Under the pieces are notes generated by a model, which saw only the letters and a list, made by a program, of their open reading frames with translations, had not been told where the DNA came from and ran no database searches. From Pseudisothecium myosuroides (lineage: Eukaryota; Streptophyta; Bryopsida; Hypnales; Lembophyllaceae), in the NCBI GenBank assembly GCA_951799445.1, contig OX637287.1, forward strand, positions 1,550,001 through 1,614,000: 64,000 bases of DNA, given 5' to 3'. A program made the position numbers and the translations under genes. Each line of letters opens with the position of its first letter. Within the stretch, counting starts at the first letter, position 1. This document shows, in pieces, positions 63,999 through 64,000 of the stretch.

Positions 63999-64000
63999 TT

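Overview
The window is nuclear DNA of a land plant, most likely a bryophyte or another early-diverging lineage; I cannot name the species. The evidence is a nuclear-encoded, plastid-targeted magnesium chelatase H subunit, a plant-type SBDS protein with a C-terminal zinc finger, a RabA (Rab11-type) GTPase, genes with many short GT-AG introns, TTTAGGG-like motifs, and long AT-rich intergenic stretches full of small inverted-repeat transposons. Gene exons are clearly richer in GC than the DNA around them.

Layout: 1-5067 is repeats only (a roughly 1.3 kb foldback, a CACTA-type miniature element, a tRNA-like fragment, local tandem repeats). 5068-6965 (minus) is a complete five-exon aldo-keto reductase. 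6966-19337 is gene-poor and holds several small transposons, including three TTAA-bounded elements. 19338-23157 (plus) is an amino acid transporter of the AAAP type whose last membrane segment I cannot find. 23158-29413 is AT-rich intergenic DNA. 29414-30907 (plus) is an intronless protein with a PD-(D/E)xK-like motif followed by a divergent protein kinase domain. 32553-39012 (minus) is the eight-exon CHLH gene. 42470-44488 (minus) is the five-exon SBDS gene. 49764-51247 (plus) is the two-exon RabA GTPase. 54968-63998 (plus) is a 25-exon CLC-family chloride channel/exchanger that ends two bases before the window does.

The genes are unrelated housekeeping and metabolic genes (chlorophyll synthesis, ribosome maturation, vesicle traffic, anion transport, carbonyl reduction, amino acid transport); nothing suggests an operon or shared pathway. 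Exon models were built by hand from splice sites, reading phase and family similarity. Intron phases agree at every junction, but no transcript data were available.

The most interesting points are: (1) the nuclease-motif plus kinase single-exon gene; (2) the CLC protein in which the usual GSGIPE selectivity motif reads GGGVTL while the gating glutamate is kept; (3) a set of elements bounded by TTAA and beginning CCC, the hallmark of piggyBac-type ends, unusual for a plant; (4) a short inverted-repeat element found in introns of three unrelated genes (CHLH, SBDS, CLC); (5) the very long foldback near the left edge; and (6) a GC-AG intron in the CLC gene.
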